From Chryseobacterium vaccae (GTDB lineage Bacteria > Bacteroidota > Bacteroidia > Flavobacteriales > Weeksellaceae): 64,000 nucleotides of DNA. The DNA lies in assembly GCF_009602705.1 (NCBI RefSeq), contig NZ_VSWH01000001.1, positions 3,534,001 through 3,598,000 of the forward strand. Direction: 5' to 3'. The position numbers and the translations under genes are program-made. Numbering within the stretch: position 1 is the stretch's first letter; each line of letters opens with the position of its first letter. The notes beneath the pieces were generated by a model. The model was not told where the DNA came from, did not search any database, and was given only the letters and a program-made list of their open reading frames with translations. Of the stretch, positions 27,314-36,538 are shown piece after piece.

Positions 27314-29509
27314 TTATTTTGTAAATAACATTTCTCTATATTTAGTCATTGGCCAAAGTTCATCATCTACCATCATTTCAAGATCATCAGAAGCGTCTCT
27401 GATCGCATCGAATAATGGTTTTACTTTGTTGCAGTAATCTTCTGCCTGCTTCTGACTATCTGATACGGCTTTCGCTGTTTCTCTCGCTTTAATAAGGTCT
27501 TCAACCCCTAATTTAATTTTAGCAACATTTTCAGAAATGCTTGTAATTAAACTCATCTGTTCTTTTGCCAGTGATTTGAATTCCTTGTCTCCGAAAATCT
27601 CTTTTAATCCTTTAACGTTCTCAATTAATCGGTTCTGATAATTTAAAGCAGAAGGAATAATGTGGTTTCTTGCGATATCACTTAATACCCTTGCTTCAAT
27701 ATCAATTACCGTGGAATATTTTTCTAATTTGATCTCGTTTCTGGCTTCAACTTCTCTGTGCGTGAACACACCAACTTCTTCATAAAGATCAAGGAACTTT
27801 TTGTTCATTTCCTGCTTAAGAGCTTCAGGAGTGGTTTTTAAGTTGTTCAGGCCTCTCTTTTTTGCTTCTTTAGCCCAGTCGTCAGAATATCCGTCTCCTT
27901 CAAACATAATGTTTTTACATTGCTTGATGTATTCTCTTAATACGTTGAAGATTGCTTCATCTTTCTTAAGGCCTGTTTCAATAAGAGCATCCACCTCTTT
28001 TTTGAAGTCATTCAGTTGCTTGGCTGCGATGGTATTCATTACCGTCATAGATTCTGCACAGTTGGCAGAAGAACCTACCGCTCTGATCTCAAATTTATTT
28101 CCTGTAAACGCAAAAGGAGAAGTTCTGTTTCGGTCTGTATTATCAAGAAGGATCTCAGGAATTTTTCCTACAACGTTTAATTTTAATTCTGTTTTTTCTT
28201 CCGGGCTCAGTTTTCCGTTGGTTACTTTTTCAAGTTCTTCCAACACGCTGAACAGCTGGCTTCCGATAAATACGGAAATGATTGCAGGAGGTGCTTCATT
28301 AGCTCCAAGTCTGTGGTCGTTACTTGCTGATGCAATGCTGGCTCTTAAAAGATCAGCGTATTCATATACAGCCTTAATGGTATTCACGAAGAAGGTAAGG
28401 AACTGTAAGTTTTTCTTAGGATTTTTTCCCGGGCTTAAAAGATTTTCTCCAGTATCTGTCGCTAAAGACCAGTTGTTGTGCTTTCCGCTTCCGTTTACTC
28501 CTGCGAATGGTTTTTCGTGAAACAGAATGTGGAAATGGTGCTTGTGTGCTACTCTTGCCATGATGTCCATCAATAAAGAGTTGTGATCTACTGCAACGTT
28601 AACTTCTTCAAACATCGGAGCCAGCTCAAACTGGTTGGGTGCTACTTCATTATGTCTCGTAGTTACCGGAATTCCCAGTTTCATACACTCAATTTCCAGT
28701 TCTTTCATAAAGTTCATTACCCTTGTAGGAATAGAACCGAAGTAGTGGTCATCCAGCTGCTGTCCTTTTGCTGGAGAGTGTCCTAATAATGTTTTCCCTG
28801 TGATCACAAGGTCAGGACGTGATTGGTATAATGCAGAGTCAACTAAGAAATATTCCTGCTCCCAGCCTAAAGTAGGAGTTACCTTCGTTACGTTTTTGTC
28901 AAAATACTGCATAACGCTGGTTGCAGCTTCATCTACAGCATTCAAAGCTCTTAAAAGAGGGGCTTTATAATCCAGAGTTTCCCCAGTATAAGAAATGAAG
29001 ATCGAAGGAATACAAAGGGTTGTTCCCATGATGAATGCAGGAGAAGTAGGATCCCATGCGGTATAACCTCTTGCCTCGAAAGTATTTCTGATTCCTCCGT
29101 TCGGAAAAGAAGAAGCATCCGGTTCCTGCTGAATCAGTAAGTTACCGCTGAATCTTTCAATCGCTCTGCCTCCTTCAATCGGGGTGAAGAAAGAATCGTG
29201 CTTTTCAGCAGTCGTTCCTGTCAAAGGCTGAAACCAGTGAGTATAGTGGGTTACTCCTTTGCTCATCGCCCAGTCTTTCATTGCTACAGCTACCTGGTCT
29301 GCAATATGTCTCTGGATCTTAGTTCCTTTCTTTACAGCATCCATAATAGACTGGAATGCTTCCTTTGTCAGATATTCTCTCATAGTTTCTTCTGAGAAAA
29401 CATTCTGGCAGAATAATTCTGACAGTTTCACCGGAACCTCAACCGAGTTGTCTCTTCTGAAGTCCTTAAATGGAAGGGTTTCTAACGCTTTGAATCTTAA
29501 AGTTGACAT
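27314..29509 (-). CDS. glnN: Glutamine synthetase type III
   Basis: 731 residues, far longer than GSI, as expected for GSIII, the form common in Bacteroidota. It makes glutamine from glutamate, ammonia and ATP. Visible: GSIII N-terminal region with HWFQPLTGTTAEKHDSF and GWEQEYFLVD; the catalytic core with TRHNEVAPNQFELAPMFE and NGSGKHNNWS; the NDHRLGANEAPPAI motif. A TAAATTTG box lies 21 bases before the ATG at 29509, which excludes an upstream in-frame start at 29533. Monocistronic. Confidence 0.97.
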   Translation of the reverse strand: MSTLRFKALETLPFKDFRRDNSVEVPVKLSELFCQNVFSEETMREYLTKEAFQSIMDAVKKGTKIQRHIADQVAVAMKDWAMSKGVTHYTHWFQPLTGTTAEKHDSFFTPIEGGRAIERFSGNLLIQQEPDASSFPNGGIRNTFEARGYTAWDPTSPAFIMGTTLCIPSIFISYTGETLDYKAPLLRALNAVDEAATSVMQYFDKNVTKVTPTLGWEQEYFLVDSALYQSRPDLVITGKTLLGHSPAKGQQLDDHYFGSIPTRVMNFMKELEIECMKLGIPVTTRHNEVAPNQFELAPMFEEVNVAVDHNSLLMDIMARVAHKHHFHILFHEKPFAGVNGSGKHNNWSLATDTGENLLSPGKNPKKNLQFLTFFVNTIKAVYEYADLLRASIASASNDHRLGANEAPPAIISVFIGSQLFSVLEELEKVTNGKLSPEEKTELKLNVVGKIPEILLDNTDRNRTSPFAFTGNKFEIRAVGSSANCAESMTVMNTIAAKQLNDFKKEVDALIETGLKKDEAIFNVLREYIKQCKNIMFEGDGYSDDWAKEAKKRGLNNLKTTPEALKQEMNKKFLDLYEEVGVFTHREVEARNEIKLEKYSTVIDIEARVLSDIARNHIIPSALNYQNRLIENVKGLKEIFGDKEFKSLAKEQMSLITSISENVAKIKLGVEDLIKARETAKAVSDSQKQAEDYCNKVKPLFDAIRDASDDLEMMVDDELWPMTKYREMLFTK

Positions 29510-29530
29510 AATAAGGTTAATTTTGTAGGG

Positions 29531-29538
29531 CAAATTTA
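29531..29538 (-). promoter_or_regulatory. -7 box TAAATTTG for glutamine synthetase III
   Basis: Exact TAnnTTTG match on the minus strand. No nitrogen-control site is obvious upstream. Confidence 0.55.
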
Positions 29539-29683
29539 CAAAAAAAATGAATTGAAAATGTTTTTACCCTAAAAAAATAAGGGGTGTTTTGAAATTTTAT
29601 TTAATTTTTGCGTAATAGTGGTGTTTTTGATAGGGTGTGAATGATATATTGTTATTATATCAGTATGAAGATAGGAGCATTAT

Positions 29684-30088
29684 TCAATTTTTAAGATCTT
29701 TTCTGAAAATAAAAAGGAATATGATCAGAAAAATGAGAAATGAACAGATAAAGTCCTTTAAACAATGAGTGTCATAAGTACCGGAAGTGTATAGTATCAT
29801 ATTGGTTATGATAATGGTAATTAAATAGGCTGCAACTTTTTTCCGGGAAATGATTTCCGTTATGATGAGCATAACTGCCATTTGAATGACAATCATCAAC
29901 GGAAACCTTTCAAACATTCCATAGATCCCGGGAAAGAAAGCAAACAATATTACTTTTGCTATATGAAAGAAATCGGGCTTTTCTTCAAACTCGAACAGAA
30001 AGAATACCGCTCTTATGGGATAATATATAAAAATATGACTGAGCCATATCTTCCAGAAAAGAGGAATTTTAGTGATTATGTTTTTCAT
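29684..30088 (-). CDS. Small hypothetical membrane protein
   Basis: 134 residues, about four hydrophobic segments (around 12-32, 40-60, 65-82, 110-130) with a basic C-terminus (FRKDLKN). No family recognised. Isolated, divergent from the DUF6909-type gene, no clear promoter box. The coding call rests on a clean frame and membrane-protein composition. Confidence 0.6.
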   Translation of the reverse strand: MKNIITKIPLFWKIWLSHIFIYYPIRAVFFLFEFEEKPDFFHIAKVILFAFFPGIYGMFERFPLMIVIQMAVMLIITEIISRKKVAAYLITIIITNMILYTSGTYDTHCLKDFICSFLIFLIIFLFIFRKDLKN

Positions 30089-30227
30089 GAAGTTAATGAG
30101 TTGCTACAGTACATCTGTCCGAATATAAATATAAGAAGAAGATATCATATTTCAAATATGTCTTTCTGTCAGTACGTTTTAAACAACTTATTAAAAGATA
30201 GTTAAAATAAGTTGAGCGGAGATTTTG

Positions 30228-30235
30228 TATATTTG
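30228..30235 (+). promoter_or_regulatory. -7 box TATATTTG for the DUF6909-type gene
   Basis: TAnnTTTG match 15 bases before the ATG at 30251. It rules out a TTG start at 30212. Confidence 0.55.
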
Positions 30236-30250
30236 TGTGAAATTTATTTT

Positions 30251-31942
30251 ATGACAAATTCTAGAGCAAGAGAAACAACAGAGGCTATTGAAAGATTATA
30301 TATCTCTATGAGACACTTATTTTATAGAGGGTTTTTCAAACCGGGAGGTGTTTCGGGAGAGAGCATCAGAAGCTTGCTGAAAACAATCAATCCAGAGATT
30401 TACGGTACGATGAATATCCCCAATAAGCTGGAGCTTGATGGTTTGATGTATGTTTTAGACAGGCTTCCTGAAGGGATTGAAGAATGTGCTTTTATTCATC
30501 TTACATCGGATGAAGGGTTTGATAAAGGAAGTTTCGAACCAATTGTACCTAAAAAAAGAAGAAGAAACTGTTATAGGATAGACGAACACCAGATGAATAT
30601 TGAGGTTCTTTTGGGCCGTTCCGAAATTTATGACATTCTTACCCACCTTACCTTCTTATTTATAGAAGCTGATAAAATCCGTAACCTGGCTTTCATCAAG
30701 GATGAAAACTGGAAGCCTACACGCGCCTTCAAAATTATTGAAGAAGTGGTGAAGGGCGAAAAGAAGTTCAGCAGAAAAGAAAAAGAAGTGGCCCTTATCC
30801 ACCTTTCTTCTTTAATAGGAAGAACTTTTGACGAAACATTAAACGCTTATAATACGTTCGGGGATGATCAGAATCCTGACCGTCTGTTTAAAATCATCTA
30901 CAACTTAGGTAAAGTAAGTCTAGAAGATGCTAAACAGACCAGAGAAAGAGAAATTCACTTCAGCGCTATATTAAAGGAAAGAGTAGGGCATCATTATTTT
31001 GGTGAAAAATGGGCCAATACAGTAAAAGACGTTTTGTTTGAAAACAACCTTCACATGCGACCGCTGCATATTATTTCTGCCAATATGCACTCTGTGAAAA
31101 ATATGCTGTATGCCAATGATGCATTAAAGAAAAAACAGACCAAAGAGGTAGATTATAAACTGTACGGTGATATTTCCGATAAAAAAGAACTTCGTGACAA
31201 GGTTTCCAAATATGCCTTGGAGGAAGGAATGATTTATATTAATGATAAGAGCGGAAGTAATATTGATGTTCAGATCATTGACCTAAGCAAAACAGATCTT
31301 AAAAACACACCGTTCGGAGATCTTAAATTCGGAGGAGATGATGTGGTAATGGTCTTTGACTACGCCTTTGGTGAGCAGGCTTATGAAGTAATGGATGAGT
31401 TGCTGAGGCCTTACGAGCACAAAGGAGAAGTTTACATGATGAAAGTAAAGTCTGTTTCCATTATGGGTAAAGCGGGAATTCTTGCCGGAGGAAAAGGAGA
31501 TATTATGATTCCTACGTCCCACATTTTTGAAGGTACAGCAGATAACTATCCTTTTGAAAACGCCCTGAAGCTTGATGATTTTATAGATGATGAACTGAAA
31601 GCTTTTGAAGGCCCGATGATCACGGTTTTAGGAACATCACTTCAGAACAGGGATATTCTTTCCTATTTTATGAATACTTCATGGAAAGCAATTGGTCTTG
31701 AAATGGAAGGAGCACATTATCAGAAAGCCATTCAGGTAGCTTCCAAGATCAGACACCATATTTCACCGGATCTGTTTGTAATGTATGCTTATTATGCTTC
31801 AGATAATCCTTTGGAAACAGGAAGTACACTATCTTCAGGAGGTTTGGGCCTTACAGGAGTAAAGCCAACCTATCTGATTACTTTAAGAATCCTTGAAAAG
31901 ATTTTACAAAGCGGAAAGAAAGAAGTTTCGGCTAAAAAATAA
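30251..31942 (+). CDS. DUF6909-type protein with nucleoside-phosphorylase-like C-terminus
   Basis: 563 residues, cytoplasmic (no signal or membrane segment). It resembles a conserved Bacteroidota protein family that I recall as DUF6909. The N-terminal ~250 residues are helical (MTNSRARETTEAIERLYISM). The C-terminal half has features of the purine nucleoside phosphorylase/MTAN fold: a glycine-rich strand-loop (SIMGKAGILAGGKGDIMIP), GTSLQNRDILSYF, then GLEMEGAHYQKA, which looks like the substrate-binding Met-Glu-Gly/Ser motif, then YYASDNPLETG. That link is inference from motif pattern. It ends at a strong terminator and is probably monocistronic. Confidence 0.7.
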   Translation: MTNSRARETTEAIERLYISMRHLFYRGFFKPGGVSGESIRSLLKTINPEIYGTMNIPNKLELDGLMYVLDRLPEGIEECAFIHLTSDEGFDKGSFEPIVPKKRRRNCYRIDEHQMNIEVLLGRSEIYDILTHLTFLFIEADKIRNLAFIKDENWKPTRAFKIIEEVVKGEKKFSRKEKEVALIHLSSLIGRTFDETLNAYNTFGDDQNPDRLFKIIYNLGKVSLEDAKQTREREIHFSAILKERVGHHYFGEKWANTVKDVLFENNLHMRPLHIISANMHSVKNMLYANDALKKKQTKEVDYKLYGDISDKKELRDKVSKYALEEGMIYINDKSGSNIDVQIIDLSKTDLKNTPFGDLKFGGDDVVMVFDYAFGEQAYEVMDELLRPYEHKGEVYMMKVKSVSIMGKAGILAGGKGDIMIPTSHIFEGTADNYPFENALKLDDFIDDELKAFEGPMITVLGTSLQNRDILSYFMNTSWKAIGLEMEGAHYQKAIQVASKIRHHISPDLFVMYAYYASDNPLETGSTLSSGGLGLTGVKPTYLITLRILEKILQSGKKEVSAKK

Positions 31943-31965
31943 TTGTAATTAAAATTATAAAAATT

Positions 31966-31999
31966 AACCTCAGATGTTTTTGCATTTGAGGTTTTTTGT
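31966..31999 (+). terminator. Terminator after the DUF6909-type gene
   Basis: AACCTCA (31966-31972) pairs with TGAGGTT (31987-31993), with four further inner positions that partly pair, followed by T residues. Confidence 0.85.
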
Positions 32000-32138
32000 T
32001 TTCAGATCTAAATAATTACAGGGTTAATATATAGATCCAGAAGAAATATTCAGGAAAAATCTGCATAATCTGCCTAATCATAGAGTTAGAAACAATTCTT
32101 TAATTGCTTATCTTTAGGAAAATCAAAATATCAAAATC

Positions 32139-32609
32139 ATGAGCTCAGCTTCACAATTAGCTAAAAGATTCAGGGAAGTCCTGCTGGATGGTCTCTGGAT
32201 TGCCAATACCAATTATAAAAACCAGCTTTCTGATGTTAGCTGGGAACAGGCGGTCACAAGAGTAGGTTCTTTAAATACGATAGCAATGCTCACCTTTCAT
32301 ATCCATTATTATATAGCAGGAGTTAAGAATGTTCTTGAAGGGGGTGAACTCGAAATAAAAGACCAGTTCAGTTTTGATCTTACCCCTATTGAATCTCAGG
32401 AGCAATGGGAAGAACTGTTGAATAAATTGTGGACGGATTCGGAAAGATTTGCATTATTGGTGGAGCAGATACCCGATGATAAAATAGATGAGGTTTTCGT
32501 AGATGAAAAATACGGAACCTACCGAAGAAATATAGACGGGATGATTGAGCATGCTTATTACCATTTGGGACAGATTACTCTGATCAGAAAATTGCTTTCT
32601 GATATCTAA
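32139..32609 (+). CDS. DinB-fold protein (DUF1572-like)
   Basis: 156 residues in a four-helix layout. Three His suit the DinB/YfiT metal site: one in LTFHIHYY (about 53-55) and two in MIEHAYYHLGQI (about 137-141), the usual C-terminal HxxxH of the family. DinB-fold proteins include thiol-dependent transferases and many of unknown role. A TATCTTTA sequence 23 bases upstream is one base off the -7 consensus. Substrate unknown. Confidence 0.8.
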   Translation: MSSASQLAKRFREVLLDGLWIANTNYKNQLSDVSWEQAVTRVGSLNTIAMLTFHIHYYIAGVKNVLEGGELEIKDQFSFDLTPIESQEQWEELLNKLWTDSERFALLVEQIPDDKIDEVFVDEKYGTYRRNIDGMIEHAYYHLGQITLIRKLLSDI

Positions 32610-32793
32610 AGCTGAACACCTGTCTTCATAATATAAAATCCATTTGCGAATACACTGCGTTCGTAATTGAGCTGGACACAGTATAAGTTGCTTCTGAATG
32701 AGAAGGAAATTTAAAGAATAATACTGAAAAAATATAACTCACAAACATTTAACAAATCAGATAAAAATCAATCTAAAACCATAATGAACAGAA

Positions 32794-32830
32794 TAAAGCC
32801 TCGGATAACTCCTATTTGAGGCTTTTATTT
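32794..32830 (+). terminator. Terminator-like hairpin between the DinB-fold and M1 genes
   Basis: AAAGCCTC (32795-32802) pairs with GAGGCTTT (32818-32825), followed by a T-rich stretch. It lies 185 bases past the stop of the DinB-fold gene, so it may end a long 3' tail or a small RNA. The remaining part of the spacer (32610-32793) holds nothing recognised. Confidence 0.6.
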
Positions 32831-32863
32831 AATTTACCTACCTTTAGAAAAAATAAATTTTAA

Positions 32864-34702
32864 ATGAAAAAATCGGTTGCAATCCTTTTTGCGTTTATCA
32901 TTTCACAATTTCATGCCCAACAGGGCCCTTATTATCAGCAGGCTGCGAAGTACAGAATGGAGATTGATGTTAATGCTGAAAAATTTACCTATCAGGGAAC
33001 CCAGACTTTAGAATATACTAATAACTCACCGGACGAACTGAAGGTGGTGTATTTCCATCTGTACTGGAATGCCTTTAAACCGAATTCTATGATGGATCAG
33101 AGAGTAGCCGGTCAGGGAAAAAACGGAGATTCAAGGCTTCAGAAAGACGGCATTTCAAGATTGGCTTCTATTCCTAAAGAGGAAGAAGGCGCTCAGAATA
33201 TTCACTGGATCAAACAGAATGGTAAAAATCTGAAATTTGAGATCCAGGAAACGGTAATGAAAGTATACCTCGCAGAACCCATTAAACCGAATTCCACAAC
33301 AACTTTCACAATGGATTGGGATGCTGTCATTCCACAACAGATCAGAAGGAGCGGAAGAAATAATAAAGAAGGTGTGGATATGACCATGACCCAGTGGTAT
33401 CCGAAAATTGCAGAATATGATTATGACGGATGGGCCACTTTTGATTATATCGGACGAGAATTTCATGCTCCGTTTGCCGACTTTGATGTAACGATTAAAA
33501 TCAATAAAGATTACGTTGTGGGAGCAGGAGGAATCCTTGAAAATCCTGCTGAAGTGAAAGGCTATACCGCTGACGCTAAAATCAAAGCAGACAAAAATAA
33601 AAAAGCAGTCTGGAAATGGACCGCGAAAAATATTCTGGATTTTGCATGGAGCGCAGACAGAGACTACTCTGTTGAAAACTTTGATGTTCCGGAAGGCCCG
33701 AAAGTATATCTGGTCTATCAAAAAAATGATAAAACTAAAGTATGGGCGGAAGCACAGCCCTATATCACCAAATATTTCCAGATGATGAATACGCATTTCG
33801 GAAAATATGTTTATCCGACATATGCATTTATCCAGGGAGGTGACGGAGGAATGGAATACGGAATGTGTACCATGATTTTAGGAGAAGCCAAAAGTATAAA
33901 AGATTTAATGGGATTAATGGCCCACGAAGGTGCCCATTCCTGGTATCAGCAGATGCTGGCAACCAATGAGCCGATGCGCCCGTGGATGGATGAAGGATTT
34001 ACAAGTTATGCAGAAGGATTTGTGATGCATCAGCTATTTCCTGAAGATCTTCCCAATCCTTTTTATAAAACATTAGATGCTTACAGGAAGTTCCTGAAGA
34101 AGGGGATTGAAGAGCCTGCAGTATGGCTGGGAGATCATCATGATAACGGTACATCCTATACGTATGCCTCTTATGTGAAAGGAGAATTATACCTGGTGCA
34201 GCTGGGTTATATTATGGGTGAAGAGAATCTGGCAGAAACCTTAAAGCAGTATTATGATCAATGGCATCTGAAACATCCGTCAGACAGGGATTTCCTTCAC
34301 ATTGCGCAGAAGGTTTCCGGAATGGATCTTAAGTGGTTCCATCATTACTGGATCAATACAACAAAAACTATTGATTACGGAATTAAGGATGTGAAATATG
34401 ATGCAAAATCTACAACGATTACGTTGGTCAATAACGGACAGGTTCCTATGCCGATCGACTTCAGTATTGTGACCGCAGATAAAAAAATTATCAACTACCA
34501 GATTCCTGTGAATTTGACGCATACATGGAAAGAAAAGGACATCTATGGTGATTTAAAAACCCAACCGTACTGGCCTTGGACTCAGAAAGAATATATACTG
34601 ACTATTCCTTATACAAAATCACAATTAGCCGCCATGGCTGTTGATTTCAGCCAGAGAATGGCCGATGTTAATCCGGAAGATAACTTTGTTGAGGTGAAAT
34701 AA
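32864..34702 (+). CDS. Secreted M1-family zinc metallopeptidase
   Basis: 612 residues. The signal peptide ends near SQFHA-QQ. The M1 N-terminal beta domain is followed by the gluzincin core: HEGAH at 354-358 (an HExxH motif) and Glu377 in DEGFTSYAE, the expected HExxH-x18-E spacing. The GGMEYGM stretch just before the zinc site corresponds to the GAMEN exopeptidase motif of aminopeptidases. No T9SS sorting domain, so it is likely periplasmic. A near-consensus TACCTTTA lies before the start. Likely role: trimming imported or envelope peptides. Confidence 0.93.
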   Translation: MKKSVAILFAFIISQFHAQQGPYYQQAAKYRMEIDVNAEKFTYQGTQTLEYTNNSPDELKVVYFHLYWNAFKPNSMMDQRVAGQGKNGDSRLQKDGISRLASIPKEEEGAQNIHWIKQNGKNLKFEIQETVMKVYLAEPIKPNSTTTFTMDWDAVIPQQIRRSGRNNKEGVDMTMTQWYPKIAEYDYDGWATFDYIGREFHAPFADFDVTIKINKDYVVGAGGILENPAEVKGYTADAKIKADKNKKAVWKWTAKNILDFAWSADRDYSVENFDVPEGPKVYLVYQKNDKTKVWAEAQPYITKYFQMMNTHFGKYVYPTYAFIQGGDGGMEYGMCTMILGEAKSIKDLMGLMAHEGAHSWYQQMLATNEPMRPWMDEGFTSYAEGFVMHQLFPEDLPNPFYKTLDAYRKFLKKGIEEPAVWLGDHHDNGTSYTYASYVKGELYLVQLGYIMGEENLAETLKQYYDQWHLKHPSDRDFLHIAQKVSGMDLKWFHHYWINTTKTIDYGIKDVKYDAKSTTITLVNNGQVPMPIDFSIVTADKKIINYQIPVNLTHTWKEKDIYGDLKTQPYWPWTQKEYILTIPYTKSQLAAMAVDFSQRMADVNPEDNFVEVK

Positions 34703-34714
34703 CCGGCAAAAATT

Positions 34715-34750
34715 AAAAAAGGGGGAGTATTGAAAAATATTCCCTTTTTT
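34715..34750. terminator. Bidirectional terminator
   Basis: AAAAAAGGG and neighbours (34715-34729) pair with AATATTCCCTTTTTT (34736-34750). It serves the M1 gene and, on the other strand, the bacteriocin-like peptide gene. Confidence 0.75.
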
Positions 34751-34786
34751 AATGGATAAAAATGAGATTAATGACTATAGTATTCC

Positions 34787-34954
34787 TTATGAATGACAAT
34801 CTTTATAGGATCTAAAGCATAGCTCTTTACATGGGTCAGGCGGGCATACGGTTCCGGGACATCGTGCGGGTATTCCGCTTGGCATAGGGCATAAAACATC
34901 ACCGCCAATGATAGATTTTAATCCGCTTCTGGAAAGTTTTTTTAAGTTTTTCAT
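34787..34954 (-). CDS. Bacteriocin-like peptide with double-glycine leader
   Basis: 55 residues: leader MKNLKKLSRSGLKSIIGG, then a core of about 37 residues with six Cys and many Pro (CPMPSGIPARCPGTVCPP, then CKELCFRS). Leaders of the MKNLKKLSR...GG kind are typical of Chryseobacterium small peptides, cut after GG by C39-peptidase ABC transporters in related systems. No transporter, modifying enzyme or immunity gene is next to it, so export would need genes elsewhere. A TACATTTG box lies 24 bases upstream. The core has no clear relative I can name. Confidence 0.75.
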   Translation of the reverse strand: MKNLKKLSRSGLKSIIGGDVLCPMPSGIPARCPGTVCPPDPCKELCFRSYKDCHS

Positions 34955-34978
34955 AATGATTAATTGATTAGTGATGCT

Positions 34979-34986
34979 CAAATGTA
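34979..34986 (-). promoter_or_regulatory. -7 box TACATTTG for the bacteriocin-like peptide
   Basis: Minus-strand TAnnTTTG match 24 bases before the ATG at 34954. It shows the peptide has its own promoter and that a longer in-frame start at 35077 is not used. Confidence 0.55.
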
Positions 34987-35172
34987 AAGAGCTATAAAGA
35001 AAATTAATAAGCTCAATAAGCAACTGCGGAGGGTTTTTTAGTAAGTGAAACGAGAATTGTGCTAAATGCATTAACAACGATCTTAAATTAATAGAAATAT
35101 CGAACAGATTTTTAAGCAGAAAGCCTTATTTTTACAATCCTTTTTTTAACCCGTAACTGTTTAGAAAATCAA

Positions 35173-35931
35173 ATGAATTCAATCGTCATCAACGTAGGAA
35201 ACAGCAATATAAGATTCGGACTTTTTAACGGAGACAACTGTGATATTTCATGGGTGATCAATACCAAACCGTACAGAACGGCAGATGAGCTGTATGTACA
35301 GATGCTGATGCTGTATCAGACGTATAAAATAGAACCACAGGACATCAGTAAGGTGATCATAGGATCTGTAGTTCCCCAGCTTACCAAAGTGATCAGTTCG
35401 GCAATTAAAAAAATCCATGGAATTCTTCCGGTTATTGTAGACCGGACCACCCCTTCGGGAGTACAGGCCAAATCCAAACAGATGGGAACCGATATTTATG
35501 CCAACCTTGTAGCGGCCCATAATATGTATCCGAACAGAAAGAAGATTGTAATTGATTTCGGAACAGCGCTCACGGCAAGCTGTGTGGCAGAAACAGGAGA
35601 AACATTAGGCGTAATTATTGCCCCGGGAATTGTAACCTCCCTGAACTCCCTGATCAGCCATACCGCCCAGCTCCCTGAAATTGAACTGAAAAAGCCCAAA
35701 TCTGTACTGGGACTGGATACGGTAACCTGCATGCAGAGCGGAATGGTTTACGGGTTCCTGGGAATGGTCGAAGGCTTTATAGACCGTATCAATGATGAGG
35801 TGAATGATGACTGCTTTGTTGTAGCAACCGGAGGCGTTTCTCATGTTTATAAACCTCTGACTGAAAAGATCCATGTCATGGACAGGCTGCATACTCTGAA
35901 AGGACTTTATTTCTTAGGAAAAGACCTTTAG
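35173..35931 (+). CDS. coaX: Type III pantothenate kinase
   Basis: 252 residues. It phosphorylates pantothenate, the first step of CoA synthesis; the fold is ASKHA, and no feedback by CoA is known for this type. Visible: NVGNSNIRFGLF (P-loop-like phosphate-1, about 7-18), the central DFGTALTASCV and the C-terminal VVATGGVSHVY. The usual catalytic Asp of the family is in DFGTA. Full length. Confidence 0.95.
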   Translation: MNSIVINVGNSNIRFGLFNGDNCDISWVINTKPYRTADELYVQMLMLYQTYKIEPQDISKVIIGSVVPQLTKVISSAIKKIHGILPVIVDRTTPSGVQAKSKQMGTDIYANLVAAHNMYPNRKKIVIDFGTALTASCVAETGETLGVIIAPGIVTSLNSLISHTAQLPEIELKKPKSVLGLDTVTCMQSGMVYGFLGMVEGFIDRINDEVNDDCFVVATGGVSHVYKPLTEKIHVMDRLHTLKGLYFLGKDL

Positions 35932-35950
35932 TTATAAATAAAAACCTATC

Positions 35951-36487
35951 ATGAAAAAACTCAATGAATTCCCGGAAATAGAAACAGAAAGGCTTGTTCT
36001 TTCAAAGCTGAAAGAAGAGGATCTTGATCTTGTCACGGAATATCTTCAGGATCGGATTTTTTCAGATCTTACCTCTAATATTCCGTTTCCTTACACAAGA
36101 AAGGATGCCGAATTCTGGCTGAAAATGTCTGAAGAAGCATTTTATAGGAATACAGGTTATACATTTGCTGTCCGTAATAAAGAAAGGCAGATCATAGGAG
36201 CTATCGGCCTTCACGATAGGGATGGTGATAAAGCAGAGCTGGGTTATTGGATGGGAAGGCCTTTCTGGAACAAAGGCTACATTACAGAAGCTGCAAAAGC
36301 GTTGATTGAGTTCGGATTTAAGGAACTGCAGTTTAATAAGATTTATGCGACTTATTTCCTTCATAACCGGGCCTCCGGAAGGATTATGGAAAAAATAGGC
36401 ATGGAGCAGGAAGCACTTTTGAAACAGCACCTTAAAAAGGATGATGAATATTTCGATGTGATGATGTATTCCATCTTCAGAAAATAA
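35951..36487 (+). CDS. GNAT acetyltransferase, RimJ/RimL-like
   Basis: 178 residues. Starts with the ETERLVLSKL segment typical of RimJ/RimL GNATs; acetyl-CoA region near GRPFWNKGYITEAAKALI; then NRASGRIMEKIGM. Such enzymes acetylate protein N-termini or small amines. 19 bases after coaX and likely co-transcribed. Substrate unknown. Confidence 0.88.
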   Translation: MKKLNEFPEIETERLVLSKLKEEDLDLVTEYLQDRIFSDLTSNIPFPYTRKDAEFWLKMSEEAFYRNTGYTFAVRNKERQIIGAIGLHDRDGDKAELGYWMGRPFWNKGYITEAAKALIEFGFKELQFNKIYATYFLHNRASGRIMEKIGMEQEALLKQHLKKDDEYFDVMMYSIFRK

Positions 36488-36538
36488 TTCTGATTTTAAC
36501 TTTTTGTGGAAGAAGGAATCCAATCTTAAAATATTTCC

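Noticed and set aside
27801..28520. 239-codon open frame on the plus strand inside glutamine synthetase III
   Set aside because: It is the antisense shadow of a well-conserved gene. It has no promoter box, and its translation is Leu/Ser/Phe-rich, like typical shadows.
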